From contig CAYIEX010000002.1 in assembly GCA_964362485.1 (NCBI GenBank), forward strand, positions 1-35,721: a stretch of DNA of 35,721 nt, read 5' to 3'. The stretch is from CAMAVK01 sp964362485 (GTDB lineage: Archaea > Nanobdellota > Nanobdellia > Woesearchaeales > GW2011-AR9). Both the position numbers and the translations under genes were made by a program. Shown here piece by piece: positions 1 through 8,200 of the stretch (positions are counted from its first letter, which is position 1; every line of letters starts with the position of its first letter). The notes beneath the pieces are model-generated. The model was given only the letters and a program-made list of their open reading frames with translations, searched no databases and had not been told where the DNA came from.

Positions 1-1391
1 ATTGCCTCTTGCATACGAGTGTGGGTAACATAACCACCGTTATACTGCTCGCAAAGATCACGTACAGCAGCGTGAATTTCAGCATAATCACGCGTTTGAT
101 TAACATTTCCCATGATTGCATACCTACTAGTGAGATCGCTCACCATATTAGTAACATCATCAGACCCATACTGATCTTTTCTTTTAACCTGGTAAGCATG
201 CGGTGTTGAAGCAACCGGAACTGTCCTAAATAGAGCCTCAGAATCTTTAACTCCTTCGTCAATCCCATACGTAACCCCAATCTCCAATTGCCGACCATGA
301 AATTCAAGAGTATCCCGCCAGGTTCTCCCACCAGTATTAGGAGTAAAATCAGTTGCCAGTAACGCAATTGCTGCATGCGACGCATCACTTGCCGGAGTAT
401 CCACTAAACCAACGAAATCCCGTTCACAAGTAGCAATCCCTAGTTGCCCCATTGCATCAAGGAACACTTGACGTGTCGAACCACTCGTAATCCAATCATC
501 ATATCCCCGAACTTTCATACCAGTACCAAGAGTAGGATATTTTTCGTTGAGCGCATCAACTAACAGCATTAAAGCAACATTGCGATCATTTCCTTCTCCA
601 CATTGCTCAAGCGCAGCCGTAATTTTATCATACCCGCAAAACTTAAAATTCATCACCCGTGGCCCACGTTCAAAATGAGCTAAACCAAGAAGCTCCTGCA
701 CACCCATTGCAGCACTGTGAGCTCCTCGATCTACAAACATCATCACCTCAACACCGTCCTCATAAGCTTGGCGCACAAGAGGAAGCATACTCTCAACTAT
801 CTGTTCAGCATCAACAAATTTCATTTGACGCTGTCTCCCGCGGTAATCATTTCCAGCCCCCACAGTGCCAATTCGAGATGCCAAGGTATTCAAAAAGTCG
901 CCCAAATCTCTAAGTGGTGCACCCCCGCCACGTAGGGGTTCCCCTTCAAATTCCTCTTTTGGGATAAGTGATCCCACACCATAAGATCCAATAAGCCACT
1001 CCAATTGACTTCCCATTCCGTAATCCAATCCTTGAACGGATTGTATGAATACCGCTAATGACTCCCGTTCCTTATCTGATAAAGGAGAAAGTTCTTTTTC
1101 AAATAGCTGATTTTGAATTCTCAAAGAAGCTGGCCCGTAAGGTATTGCACCCGCAAAATCACCGGCAAAGTCCCAGACAGAAAGAACAGATCGATCTGCA
1201 AAATAGCGCTGTGCTATTTCATCCAACAATGCAGCATTCTGGTGATAAACACGAGCCCCCGCTCGGATAAGACTCATTCCCTGTCCAGCAAACGAATCCT
1301 CTAGAGGGCGATTGATAGGTATCGATAACCCTAAGTATCCTGCAGCAAGAAAACTAAGTGTCCGACCGGAAAATTCAGATCGCCGACTCAT
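1..1391 (-). CDS. Large protein of unknown function (partial, C-terminus beyond window)
   Basis: Reading from the ATG at 1391 gives at least 463 residues with no stop, so the gene leaves the window at its 3' end. I do not recognise the family. The protein looks soluble: no convincing membrane segment follows the short hydrophobic N-terminal patch near residues 11-25. A stretch near residues 220-240 (VMMFVDRGAHSAAMGVQELL) loosely recalls the first strand and helix of phosphoribosyltransferase-like proteins, but I saw no PRPP-binding loop, so this is weak. Its ATG overlaps the stop of the ribbon-helix-helix gene (ATGA), so the two are almost certainly translated together and the RHH protein probably controls this locus. 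Confidence 0.75.
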   Translation of the reverse strand, partial: MSRRSEFSGRTLSFLAAGYLGLSIPINRPLEDSFAGQGMSLIRAGARVYHQNAALLDEIAQRYFADRSVLSVWDFAGDFAGAIPYGPASLRIQNQLFEKELSPLSDKERESLAVFIQSVQGLDYGMGSQLEWLIGSYGVGSLIPKEEFEGEPLRGGGAPLRDLGDFLNTLASRIGTVGAGNDYRGRQRQMKFVDAEQIVESMLPLVRQAYEDGVEVMMFVDRGAHSAAMGVQELLGLAHFERGPRVMNFKFCGYDKITAALEQCGEGNDRNVALMLLVDALNEKYPTLGTGMKVRGYDDWITSGSTRQVFLDAMGQLGIATCERDFVGLVDTPASDASHAAIALLATDFTPNTGGRTWRDTLEFHGRQLEIGVTYGIDEGVKDSEALFRTVPVASTPHAYQVKRKDQYGSDDVTNMVSDLTSRYAIMGNVNQTRDYAEIHAAVRDLCEQYNGGYVTHTRMQEA

Positions 1392-1525
1392 TGTTTTTGC
1401 TCCACAAACTGTAAAATGGCTTCTTCTACTAAATGAGAGCGATTGCGATACGTACGTCTATGTGCTGATGCCAAGAGCTTCTGCATTGTTCCTTCCTCGA
1501 GCGATACACTGAGCCGTATTTTCAT
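1388..1525 (-). CDS. Small ribbon-helix-helix (CopG/Arc-type) DNA-binding protein
   Basis: A 45-residue ORF with the RHH pattern: a short basic/hydrophobic strand (KIRLSVSLEEG), a helix (TMQKLLASAHRR), then a turn and second helix (RNRSHLVEEAILQFVEQ). The alternating residues of the strand would enter the DNA major groove of a dimer, as in CopG, Arc and MetJ. A TATA box lies about 27 bp upstream, so the mRNA is probably leaderless. It overlaps the downstream gene by ATGA. Small RHH proteins are often autoregulators or antitoxins. The partner is far larger than known RHH-linked toxins, so a plain autorepressor role is the safer inference. Confidence 0.75.
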   Translation of the reverse strand: MKIRLSVSLEEGTMQKLLASAHRRTYRNRSHLVEEAILQFVEQKQ

Positions 1526-1547
1526 TATGTAAGAAAAAGTATTACTA

Positions 1548-1557
1548 CTTTAAATAC
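1548..1557 (-). promoter_or_regulatory. TATA box for the RHH operon
   Basis: Minus-strand GTATTTAAAG is centred about 27 bp before the ATG at 1525, the spacing expected for an archaeal leaderless transcript. Confidence 0.55.
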
Positions 1558-1660
1558 TTTTCTAAAATTAACCACTAATGAGAGACAACGACAAAATATG
1601 TAATTTCTCATCCAATACCTTTAAAAATAACCCCCTATAATCATCTCATGAGGTACTCTC

Positions 1661-2275
1661 ATGACAGCAAAAAAAGCAACTACCACAGAAACAAAAACAA
1701 CTACAAAATCAACTGGCCCATTACAAGCAGGCGATACCGTCACATTACACTATACTGGCACATTATCCGATGGCTCCGTCTTTGACTCATCCGAAGGTCA
1801 ATCACCACTCTTCTTCGCTGTAGGCTCCGGCCAAGTTATTCCCGGATTCGATAAAGCAGTTGAGGGCATGAAAGTAGATCAAGAAAAAACATTTACTATT
1901 CCCGTAAGTGAAGCCTATGGACCTGTACGAGCAGAGCTACTCAAAGAATTTCCAAAAGATAAGCTTCCAAAAGAAATTGAACCCAAAGTAGGAATGCAAC
2001 TGGTAATGCAAGGGCCTAACGGGCAAGCAATACCTGTTAAAATCGCCAAAGTAGCAAGTGATGCAATCACAATCGACTTAAACCATCCACTTGCAGGAAA
2101 AGATCTTACATTTAAAATTAAAATAGTCGGAATTAACGAAGAACCTCCCAAGCATGACCACGAAGGTGGTTGTTGTGATGAAAAAGAAGACAGTGAAGGT
2201 GGTTGTGGTTCTGGAAACTGCGGTTCTGGCAGTTGTGGATCAGATACCTGCGGATCAGGGAACTGTTGCAAATAA
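1661..2275 (+). CDS. FKBP-type peptidyl-prolyl cis-trans isomerase, SlyD-like, with Cys-repeat tail
   Basis: This is a chaperone and prolyl isomerase. Residues about 20-75 carry the FKBP core (GDTVTLHYTGTLSDGSVFDSS, then GSGQVIPGFDKAVEGMKVDQ). Residues 76-145 match the inserted IF chaperone domain of SlyD and archaeal FKBPs, and the core resumes to residue 157 (FKIKIVGI). The last ~40 residues form a metal-binding-like tail with eight cysteines, five of them spaced C-x4-C in CGSGN-type repeats. SlyD tails are His/Cys-rich and bind nickel; here histidine is nearly absent. The N-terminus is a Thr/Lys-rich extension of about 18 residues. GAGGT precedes the ATG by 6 nt, and a TATA-like CTTTAAAAATAAC lies near 1619-1630. 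The next gene follows after 8 nt. Confidence 0.93.
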   Translation: MTAKKATTTETKTTTKSTGPLQAGDTVTLHYTGTLSDGSVFDSSEGQSPLFFAVGSGQVIPGFDKAVEGMKVDQEKTFTIPVSEAYGPVRAELLKEFPKDKLPKEIEPKVGMQLVMQGPNGQAIPVKIAKVASDAITIDLNHPLAGKDLTFKIKIVGINEEPPKHDHEGGCCDEKEDSEGGCGSGNCGSGSCGSDTCGSGNCCK

Positions 2276-2283
2276 ATACGTGA

Positions 2284-2841
2284 ATGAAACCACGCCTTTA
2301 TCTTTTTTCTTTCTTCTTTACCATTCTAATTCTCTTTCTATCCTACAAAATAGCAATTATCGTCACTCCCCTAACCCCACACCAGCAAGAAACATTTAAT
2401 TTTGTATACAATAACCAACCGCTATCGCTCAACTATACCAGTAACGAAGTTTCCCATCTAAGCGATGTCAAGAATGTAACATTCATTGCCGACCTTGTTT
2501 TCTATCTAAGCCTAGCTGTAACAACACTCATTCTCACTTCCATACGCAATAAAAAAGAGTGGCCTCATTTCTTATGGAACGCGAGTATCCACGGAATTTG
2601 CTTTATTGTCCTCACCATCATCGCAATAAGTATCAGCTTTGAAACTATTTTTACCTATTTTCACTACCTTTTTTTTCCACAAGGAAATTGGACCTTCCCT
2701 TTCAATTCATTATTAATTCAGACATTTCCAGAAGAATTCTTTCAGACCATCGCCCTTACAATTTTTGGGTTAGCCATAGCTATCCTAATAGTAATAGCAA
2801 TATTGAGTAGAATAAGAATCAAGAGAATGGGAAGATCATAA
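2284..2841 (+). CDS. DUF1461-like integral membrane protein
   Basis: A 185-residue protein with about four hydrophobic segments (roughly residues 5-27, 66-86, 98-122 and 155-178). The segment between TM3 and TM4 reads FPQGNWTFPFNSLLIQTFPEEFF, which resembles the signature of the DUF1461 (TIGR01906) membrane family, where a W-x-F motif precedes L-I-x-x-F-P-E-x-F. Function is unknown for that family. It sits 8 nt after the FKBP stop and is probably co-transcribed, which suggests an envelope role beside a folding factor. The family call rests on motif recall only. Confidence 0.7.
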   Translation: MKPRLYLFSFFFTILILFLSYKIAIIVTPLTPHQQETFNFVYNNQPLSLNYTSNEVSHLSDVKNVTFIADLVFYLSLAVTTLILTSIRNKKEWPHFLWNASIHGICFIVLTIIAISISFETIFTYFHYLFFPQGNWTFPFNSLLIQTFPEEFFQTIALTIFGLAIAILIVIAILSRIRIKRMGRS

Positions 2842-2889
2842 AGCAAATGTTAACAAAAACTGTCTTTGTCTTCCCCATTCTCGAGAAAT

Positions 2890-2953
2890 ATGAAAAACCC
2901 CTGACAAACCGCTTGCGCGGTTTGCTCGGGGAAAAAGAGGTGATAGATGTTTA
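2890..2953 (-). ncRNA. Candidate minus-strand small RNA ending in a hairpin terminator
   Basis: On the minus strand, CCGAAAGG (BRE-like) directly precedes TTTATATAG (2974-2982). This predicts a start near 2952. About 20 nt further on is a hairpin (2898-2931) with arms CCCCGAGCAAACCGC and GCGGTTTGTCAGGGG, followed by TTTTT. No ORF fits between promoter and terminator-like hairpin, so a ~60-nt RNA is the simplest reading. The hairpin lacks a T-run on the plus strand, so it is a poor terminator for the upstream FKBP/DUF1461 operon. Inference only. Confidence 0.35.
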
Positions 2954-2971
2954 ATATTCTAAAATGCACGG

Positions 2972-2990
2972 CTCTATATAAACCTTTCGG
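2972..2990. promoter_or_regulatory. Strong, near-palindromic BRE/TATA element
   Basis: CTATATAAA (2974-2982) can be read in either direction. The minus-strand reading has a BRE-like CGAAAGG immediately upstream, so it is favoured. The plus reading would start transcription near 3004, just before the hairpins at 3007-3141. Confidence 0.5.
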
Positions 2991-3003
2991 CCAATTTAGT
3001 ATT

Positions 3004-3145
3004 TTTTAGTAGTGAACCAATTTCTAGTCTACTATCTAGTCAGTGAAAACGAGTTGTACTCAGCAATTAAGAGCGACGCGCCGTCACCATCCCCCAGTCA
3101 AATAAACATGCTTCAAACTCGATGTTGGCGTAGTGCTCTTAGTAG
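3004..3145 (+). ncRNA. Candidate structured RNA or leader upstream of the regulator-sigma operon
   Basis: Two inverted repeats fold this stretch: TAGTAG (3007-3012) with CTACTA (3029-3034), and TAAGAGC (3068-3074) with GCTCTTA (3135-3141). The second stem is extended by GCGCC/GGCGT after an internal loop. A plus-strand TATA reading at 2974-2982 would start an RNA close to 3004. The stretch has no ORF. It could be a small RNA or only a folded spacer; no known RNA family was recognised. Confidence 0.28.
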
Positions 3146-3157
3146 AGAATCGATACG

Positions 3158-3172
3158 TTTTTATAATTTAAA
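3158..3172 (+). promoter_or_regulatory. TATA box of the regulator-sigma operon
   Basis: TTTTTATAATTTAAA is centred about 24 bp before the ATG at 3188. It contains TATAAT, but no TTGACA-like box lies 16-18 bp upstream (TTAGTA is present), so the archaeal reading is preferred. Confidence 0.5.
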
Positions 3173-3187
3173 AAACCATTGTACCAT

Positions 3188-3937
3188 ATGAATATACCCA
3201 AAATAATGGCCCTTATTACCACTATTCTTCTAATCCTGCCTCTTTTTGAGGCTGCAACTCTCAAAGGAACAATATATGACAGTAATTTGGAACTAGAAAA
3301 CAATGTTTTCGTCCAAATCAACTCAACCCCAGCTCAGCAATACCTTGCCAAAGAAGGAACATATCTTTTTGAACTGCTTCCGGGAACCTATCTGCTTACG
3401 GCCAACACAGAAACAACACGGATTCGTGAAACAATCGAAATCAAAGAAGAAGGCTCATTCATCTACGACCTTTTCATGCTCCCCTCCCTTGAAGAAGAAG
3501 AACAACTCTGGCAAGATACCCAAGAAAATCCGCTCGCTTCCATTGAAGAACCAAATTATGGCATTTGGCCGTATCTAGTCGCAGGGATCCTCTTTGCAAT
3601 TGCCCTTATCCGTATCATCTATTACCGCAGAAAATATGGCTCCGTAAGCTTCTTTCGAAAAAAAATAAAAGCCGAGAGTGTCAAAAGTCTTGATGAAGTA
3701 AAAGCAGAATTAGCACAAGAACCCGCCTATTTCGACCAAGCGTTAGATATCATCCATAAACATGAAGGAAGAATCTCCCAAAAAGAATTGCGTAGAGAAA
3801 TGAACTATCTCTCTGAAGCGAAAGTGAGTCTCATCGTTGCAGAGTTAGAACATCGTGGAAAAATCGAGAAGATTAAAAAAGGACGGGGCAACTTGATCTT
3901 TATTCGCAACAATGAGATCAAAACAGAGACCCGTTGA
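3188..3937 (+). CDS. Membrane-anchored winged-helix transcription regulator
   Basis: A 249-residue protein. It has an N-terminal signal/anchor (about residues 4-23), an extracytoplasmic beta-rich domain at about 24-100 resembling carboxypeptidase-regulatory-like modules (GTYLFELLPGTYLLTA), a second membrane helix near 124-146, a basic linker, and a C-terminal winged helix (about 185-240). The winged helix includes KHEGRISQKELRREM, a recognition-helix region LSEAKVSLIVAELEHRG and a wing KIKKGRGNLIF. This layout is common in archaeal one-component membrane regulators. The ATG at 3188 is preferred over a TTG 9 nt upstream because of TATA spacing. Its last 26 nt overlap the sigma-factor gene, so the two are co-expressed, and it may sense the envelope and control the sigma factor. 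The functional link is inference. Confidence 0.8.
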   Translation: MNIPKIMALITTILLILPLFEAATLKGTIYDSNLELENNVFVQINSTPAQQYLAKEGTYLFELLPGTYLLTANTETTRIRETIEIKEEGSFIYDLFMLPSLEEEEQLWQDTQENPLASIEEPNYGIWPYLVAGILFAIALIRIIYYRRKYGSVSFFRKKIKAESVKSLDEVKAELAQEPAYFDQALDIIHKHEGRISQKELRREMNYLSEAKVSLIVAELEHRGKIEKIKKGRGNLIFIRNNEIKTETR

Positions 3938-5138
3938 CCAAGGATTTGACCTTGCTGGCAGATACCACGATGAAATAGGACAGGTCCGACTTCTCAGTAC
4001 AGCTGAAGAATATGATCTAGCCGATAAAATTGAAGCAAGTTATTACCAAATCTTTGATGTACTATGTAACACTAGAATCAGTGACAGAAGACCACATTAT
4101 TATGGACTAAAACTTCTACGTGAATATCTCGAAAGCGGGATTAGAAAACAAGATATCGAAAAGTATGATGGATCCTTGCGTCGACGCCGAATATTGCCAC
4201 ACCAAGAAGAAGATGCAGAAGAGAGAGAACCTCCGCTTCGCAACAAACATCCAACAAAGCGTCAAGAAGCTTACTTTAATTATTGTTACAGAGAGATTTA
4301 TCTTCGTAAACCCATCCGCCAGGCAGGAATAAGTCTCAGTTCCATCCTCACAAAAAGCCACCACCATGAAGCTAAAAGTCTCTTACTACACGCTGAAAAA
4401 CAACTTGAAAAAGACCGAGAAGATTTCATCCTCGCCAATCGTCGTCTAGTAGCAAGTATCGCCAAAAAATATGTAAACTATGGTCTAAGCTATCTTGATT
4501 TAAATCAGGAAGGGTCCACCGGTCTCATGAGTGCAATCGATAAATATGACCATAAAAAGGGTCATAAATTCTCAACCTATGCAACCTGGTGGATCAGACA
4601 AGCCATGACTCGCGCCACTGCCGATCAAGGAAAGACCATCCGTCTTCCCGTGCACATCCATGAACTCCTTACAAAAATCTACCGAGTACAAAACCAGCTT
4701 TGGCAAGAATTGCATCGTGAACCAACCACCCAAGAGATTGCAGATACACTTGATTTGAAAATTGACAAAATCGTGCGATATATAGACCTAAAAGACCCCC
4801 TTCCCACTTCTCTTCCCGTAGGGGAAAATGAAGAATCTGAACTAGGAGACTTCATCCCCGATACTGATCCTAGTCCCGAAACAAATGTAAATCAACTAGA
4901 AGAGCAACGGATCCTTGACAATCATCTTAGAAAGCTCACGCCGCGCGAAGAATTTGTCATACGAGGACGCTTCGGTCTAGGTTCGTTAAGTATGCCGCAA
5001 TCCTACGGAAAAGACAAAACACTTGATGAAGTAGGAAATGATTTTGATCTGACAAGAGAAAGGATTCGTCAAATTGAAGCCAAAGCAATCCGAAAATTAC
5101 GACAAAAACTAAAATCCAAAGGATTAAATGATGACTAA
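3912..5138 (+). CDS. Bacterial-type sigma-70 family RNA polymerase sigma factor
   Basis: A 408-residue sigma factor with group 1/2 architecture minus region 1.1. Region 1.2 is at about 17-45 (HDEIGQVRLLSTAEEYDLA). A lysine/arginine-rich non-conserved segment spans about 46-165. Region 2 is at 166-240: 2.2 DLNQEGSTGLMSAIDKY, then 2.3-2.4 STYATWWIRQAMTRATADQ, keeping the paired Trp that melts the -10 element and the Gln and Thr that read it. Region 3 is at 241-318 with a finger-like LGDFIPD. Region 4 is at about 325-400, with an extra ~8 residues (near 358-366) before the helix-turn-helix LTRERIRQIEAKAIRKLR. All key DNA contacts look intact, so it should be functional. It overlaps the upstream membrane regulator by 26 nt and is followed by archaeal ileS. 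Archaea use TBP/TFB, so this is foreign in type. I recall rare reports of such genes in DPANN genomes. Confidence 0.95.
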   Translation: MRSKQRPVDQGFDLAGRYHDEIGQVRLLSTAEEYDLADKIEASYYQIFDVLCNTRISDRRPHYYGLKLLREYLESGIRKQDIEKYDGSLRRRRILPHQEEDAEEREPPLRNKHPTKRQEAYFNYCYREIYLRKPIRQAGISLSSILTKSHHHEAKSLLLHAEKQLEKDREDFILANRRLVASIAKKYVNYGLSYLDLNQEGSTGLMSAIDKYDHKKGHKFSTYATWWIRQAMTRATADQGKTIRLPVHIHELLTKIYRVQNQLWQELHREPTTQEIADTLDLKIDKIVRYIDLKDPLPTSLPVGENEESELGDFIPDTDPSPETNVNQLEEQRILDNHLRKLTPREEFVIRGRFGLGSLSMPQSYGKDKTLDEVGNDFDLTRERIRQIEAKAIRKLRQKLKSKGLNDD

Positions 5139-5204
5139 AGTAGTACCATGTTGAGCAATAGCAGAAGTACAAAGTGAATAAAATAGCAGCAATTCACAAT
5201 TAAC

Positions 5205-5216
5205 TTTTTATATAAG
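5205..5216 (+). promoter_or_regulatory. TATA box of ileS
   Basis: TTTTTATATAAG is centred about 24 bp before the ATG. There is no Shine-Dalgarno sequence, which implies a leaderless ileS mRNA. Confidence 0.6.
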
Positions 5217-5234
5217 AGCTTCTCCGCTAGAGTA

Positions 5235-8200
5235 ATGAAATTTCCAACCTATAAAGCCCAAGAAGCTGAACTTGAAATTCTAAAACATTGGAAAACACAT
5301 AAAATTACCGAATCACTCAGAATAAGGAATGAAAACGGCCCAAAATTTTATTTTCTCGAAGGACCACCTTATACCTCTGGTCGCGTACATGTTGGTACCG
5401 CATGGCAAACATCAATGAAGGATATTGTTCTGCGTTATAAACGCATGCAAAAATTCAATGTCTGGGACCGCATGGGTTATGACATGCACGGTTTACCAAC
5501 AGAACAGAAAGTAATGGCTAAACTCGATCTCAAAAACAAAGAAGACATCGAAAAATACGGCCTAAAGAAATTCACTGATGAGTGTGAAAAATTCTGCAGC
5601 GAAATGATGCACAAGATGAATGAAGATTTCATCCGCCTTGGTATTACCATGGACTTCAGTGATCCTTATCAACCAATTAAAAAAGAATTTATGGAAGGAG
5701 AATGGTGGCTTATTAAAAGGGCCCATGAAAAGGGTAGACTCTATCAGGGTCTTCGAACCATGCACTGGGATGCAGCAACGCAAACCGCCGTTGCCAAACA
5801 CGAAATCGAATATAAATCTGTCAAAGATACATCCATTTATGTTAAATTTCCTCTCAAAAACAAAAGAAAGACTTTTTTTATCATTTGGACCACGACACCT
5901 TGGACCATACCTCTTAATCTCGCTATTATGGCCAATCCCGATTTAACGTATGCCGAAGTCGCCGTAAATGGTGAAACCTGGATTATGACCGAAGCTCTAG
6001 TGAAATCCGTCATGACAAAAGCGAAAATTACAGAGTATCAAATCAAAAATACGTACGTCGGAAAAATGATTGAGGGCCAAGAATATGAACACCCCCTGAA
6101 CATAAAAAGCAATCTCCCAAAAGAGCTCCAACATAACAAGCGCCTTTTCACTGTACTTTTAACAACTGAATACGTTGACGCAAGTACGGGAACAGGACTT
6201 GTTCACTGTGCACCAGGCTGTGGACCTGAAGATTACGAAGTTGGACATCTTCATCATATCCCTCCATTCAATTGTGTAAATGAAGAAGGATTTTTCGAAA
6301 ATTTTGGTGATTTCACTGGTCTCAAAGCTAAAAGTGATGACCCTAAATTCATTGCTGCAATTAAAGCAGCAGACGCACTCATCGCAAAAGAATCCTATGT
6401 GCACGATTATCCGCATGGAGAGCGCAGTCACGAACCAATCATCTTTAGAACGACAAAACAATGGTTCTTCAAAGTTGAAGACCTTAAAGAAAAGATGTTA
6501 AAAGCCAACGAGGATATTAATTGGAATCCTATTGCCGCTAAAAATGGTTTTAACGCTTGGTTGGAAAACCTTCGTGATAATTCTATTACCAAACAACGCT
6601 ATTGGGGTACACCTGTTCCCATATGGCAAGCACCGGATGGTGATTATCTGGTTGTTGGCTGTATTGCTGAACTTGAAGAGCTTTCCGGCCAAAAAATCAC
6701 CAATATGCACATACCTGATATAGATAAAATCATAATTGAAAAAGACGGAAAAGTCTACAAACGGGTTCCCGACGTTCTTGATGTCTGGATTGATGCTGGA
6801 ACCGCCTCGTGGAACTGCCTTGACTTCCCAAAAAACAAAGAACTTTTTGAAAAATTCTTTCCCGCTGATTTCATTTTAGAAGGAAAAGATCAGATCCGCG
6901 GCTGGTTCAATCTTTTAATGATCGCATCATTCCTTGCTTTTGATAAACCAGCTTTCAAGAATGTCTACATGAACGGTTTTGTCACCGATGTCAACGGTGT
7001 AAAAATGTCAAAATCACTAGGGAACATCATTTCTCCATACGAACTCATCGATAAATATGGAGCAGATGTCCTTCGCTATTACATGTTCCAAACTAACGCC
7101 GGCGAAGATATTAACTTTAGCTGGGATGAGTGTGCCATAAAATCACGCTATCTCACTATTATGTGGAATGTGCATAAACTACTCCTCAATCTTGCTGAAG
7201 AAAATAAAATCAACCCATTCACTTTAAACAGTGAAATCATCCATAACGTAATGGACTCAGAAGAGCGCTACATTATATCCAAACTTCACAGCGCAATTGA
7301 AACAGTAACAGCGCTCCTCGAAACCTATCGTCTTGATGAGATAATCGCTCCGATTGAAGATCTTTTCTTAGAACTATCAAGAACCTATATTCAAATGGTT
7401 CGTGAAAAAAGTTCGCAAGGAGAAGATCAGGACAAAGAAGTCTGCGCCTACACCATTGCTCACGTCCTCCTCGAGACCCTCAAAATGTTCCATTTGGTAG
7501 CTCCATTCATGACTGAAGCAATTTATCTTAATCTTAAGGATGCATTTAATCTCCAAGAGGAAAGTCTTAGCCACTTCAATTGGCCAAAGGCAGACCACGC
7601 TAAGATCAATAAAGATCTCGAACGAGATTTTGAAATTACAAAATCAGTTATCCAAGCAGCCCTCGGTGCACGAGAAAAAGCACAACTCGGTGTCCGTTGG
7701 CCAGTTAAAGAAATAATCGTTGTCAGCAAAAATAGAGATACAATAACCGCGGTTGGAAAGTTACGTGATATCATCAAAAAGCAAACCAATACAAAATCAA
7801 TAAGCGTACTCGATAGTCTCCCCGGCATGAAATTCAAAATTCGTCCTGATTACAGCAAAATCGGACCGGTCTACGCTGAACATTCACCCCAAATTATTAC
7901 CAAACTAACTATTGATAGCCCGCAAACCATCTTGACTCATTTCGAGCGCGAGGGTGTCTATCGATTCGAGTTAGACGGGCGCTCAGTTGAAATCAAACCC
8001 GAGATGGTTTTAATCGAACGTGAAGTTCCTGCCGGTTTTATTGAGAGCGAAGCAAAAGGCGGTTTTGTATATCTTGACACCCATCGAACCCAAGACCTCG
8101 AAGCAGAGGGCTTCGCTCGCGAAGTAGCCCGTAATATCCAAGAAATAAGAAAGAAAAGTGGTCTGCAAAAGCTTGAACGCATCGCACTCTATCTTAAAAC

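Larger units (their letters stand above)
2842..3187. other. Non-coding stretch with promoter and hairpins
   Basis: No convincing ORF was found on either strand. It holds a strong hairpin at 2898-2931, a palindromic TATA region at 2974-2982 and further stems at 3007-3034 and 3068-3141, described separately. No tRNA-like cloverleaf or T-loop was recognised. Confidence 0.6.

Noticed and set aside
2842..3187. SRP RNA, RNase P RNA or tRNA
   Set aside because: None of the conserved cores of these RNAs could be recognised and the stretch is too short for the first two.
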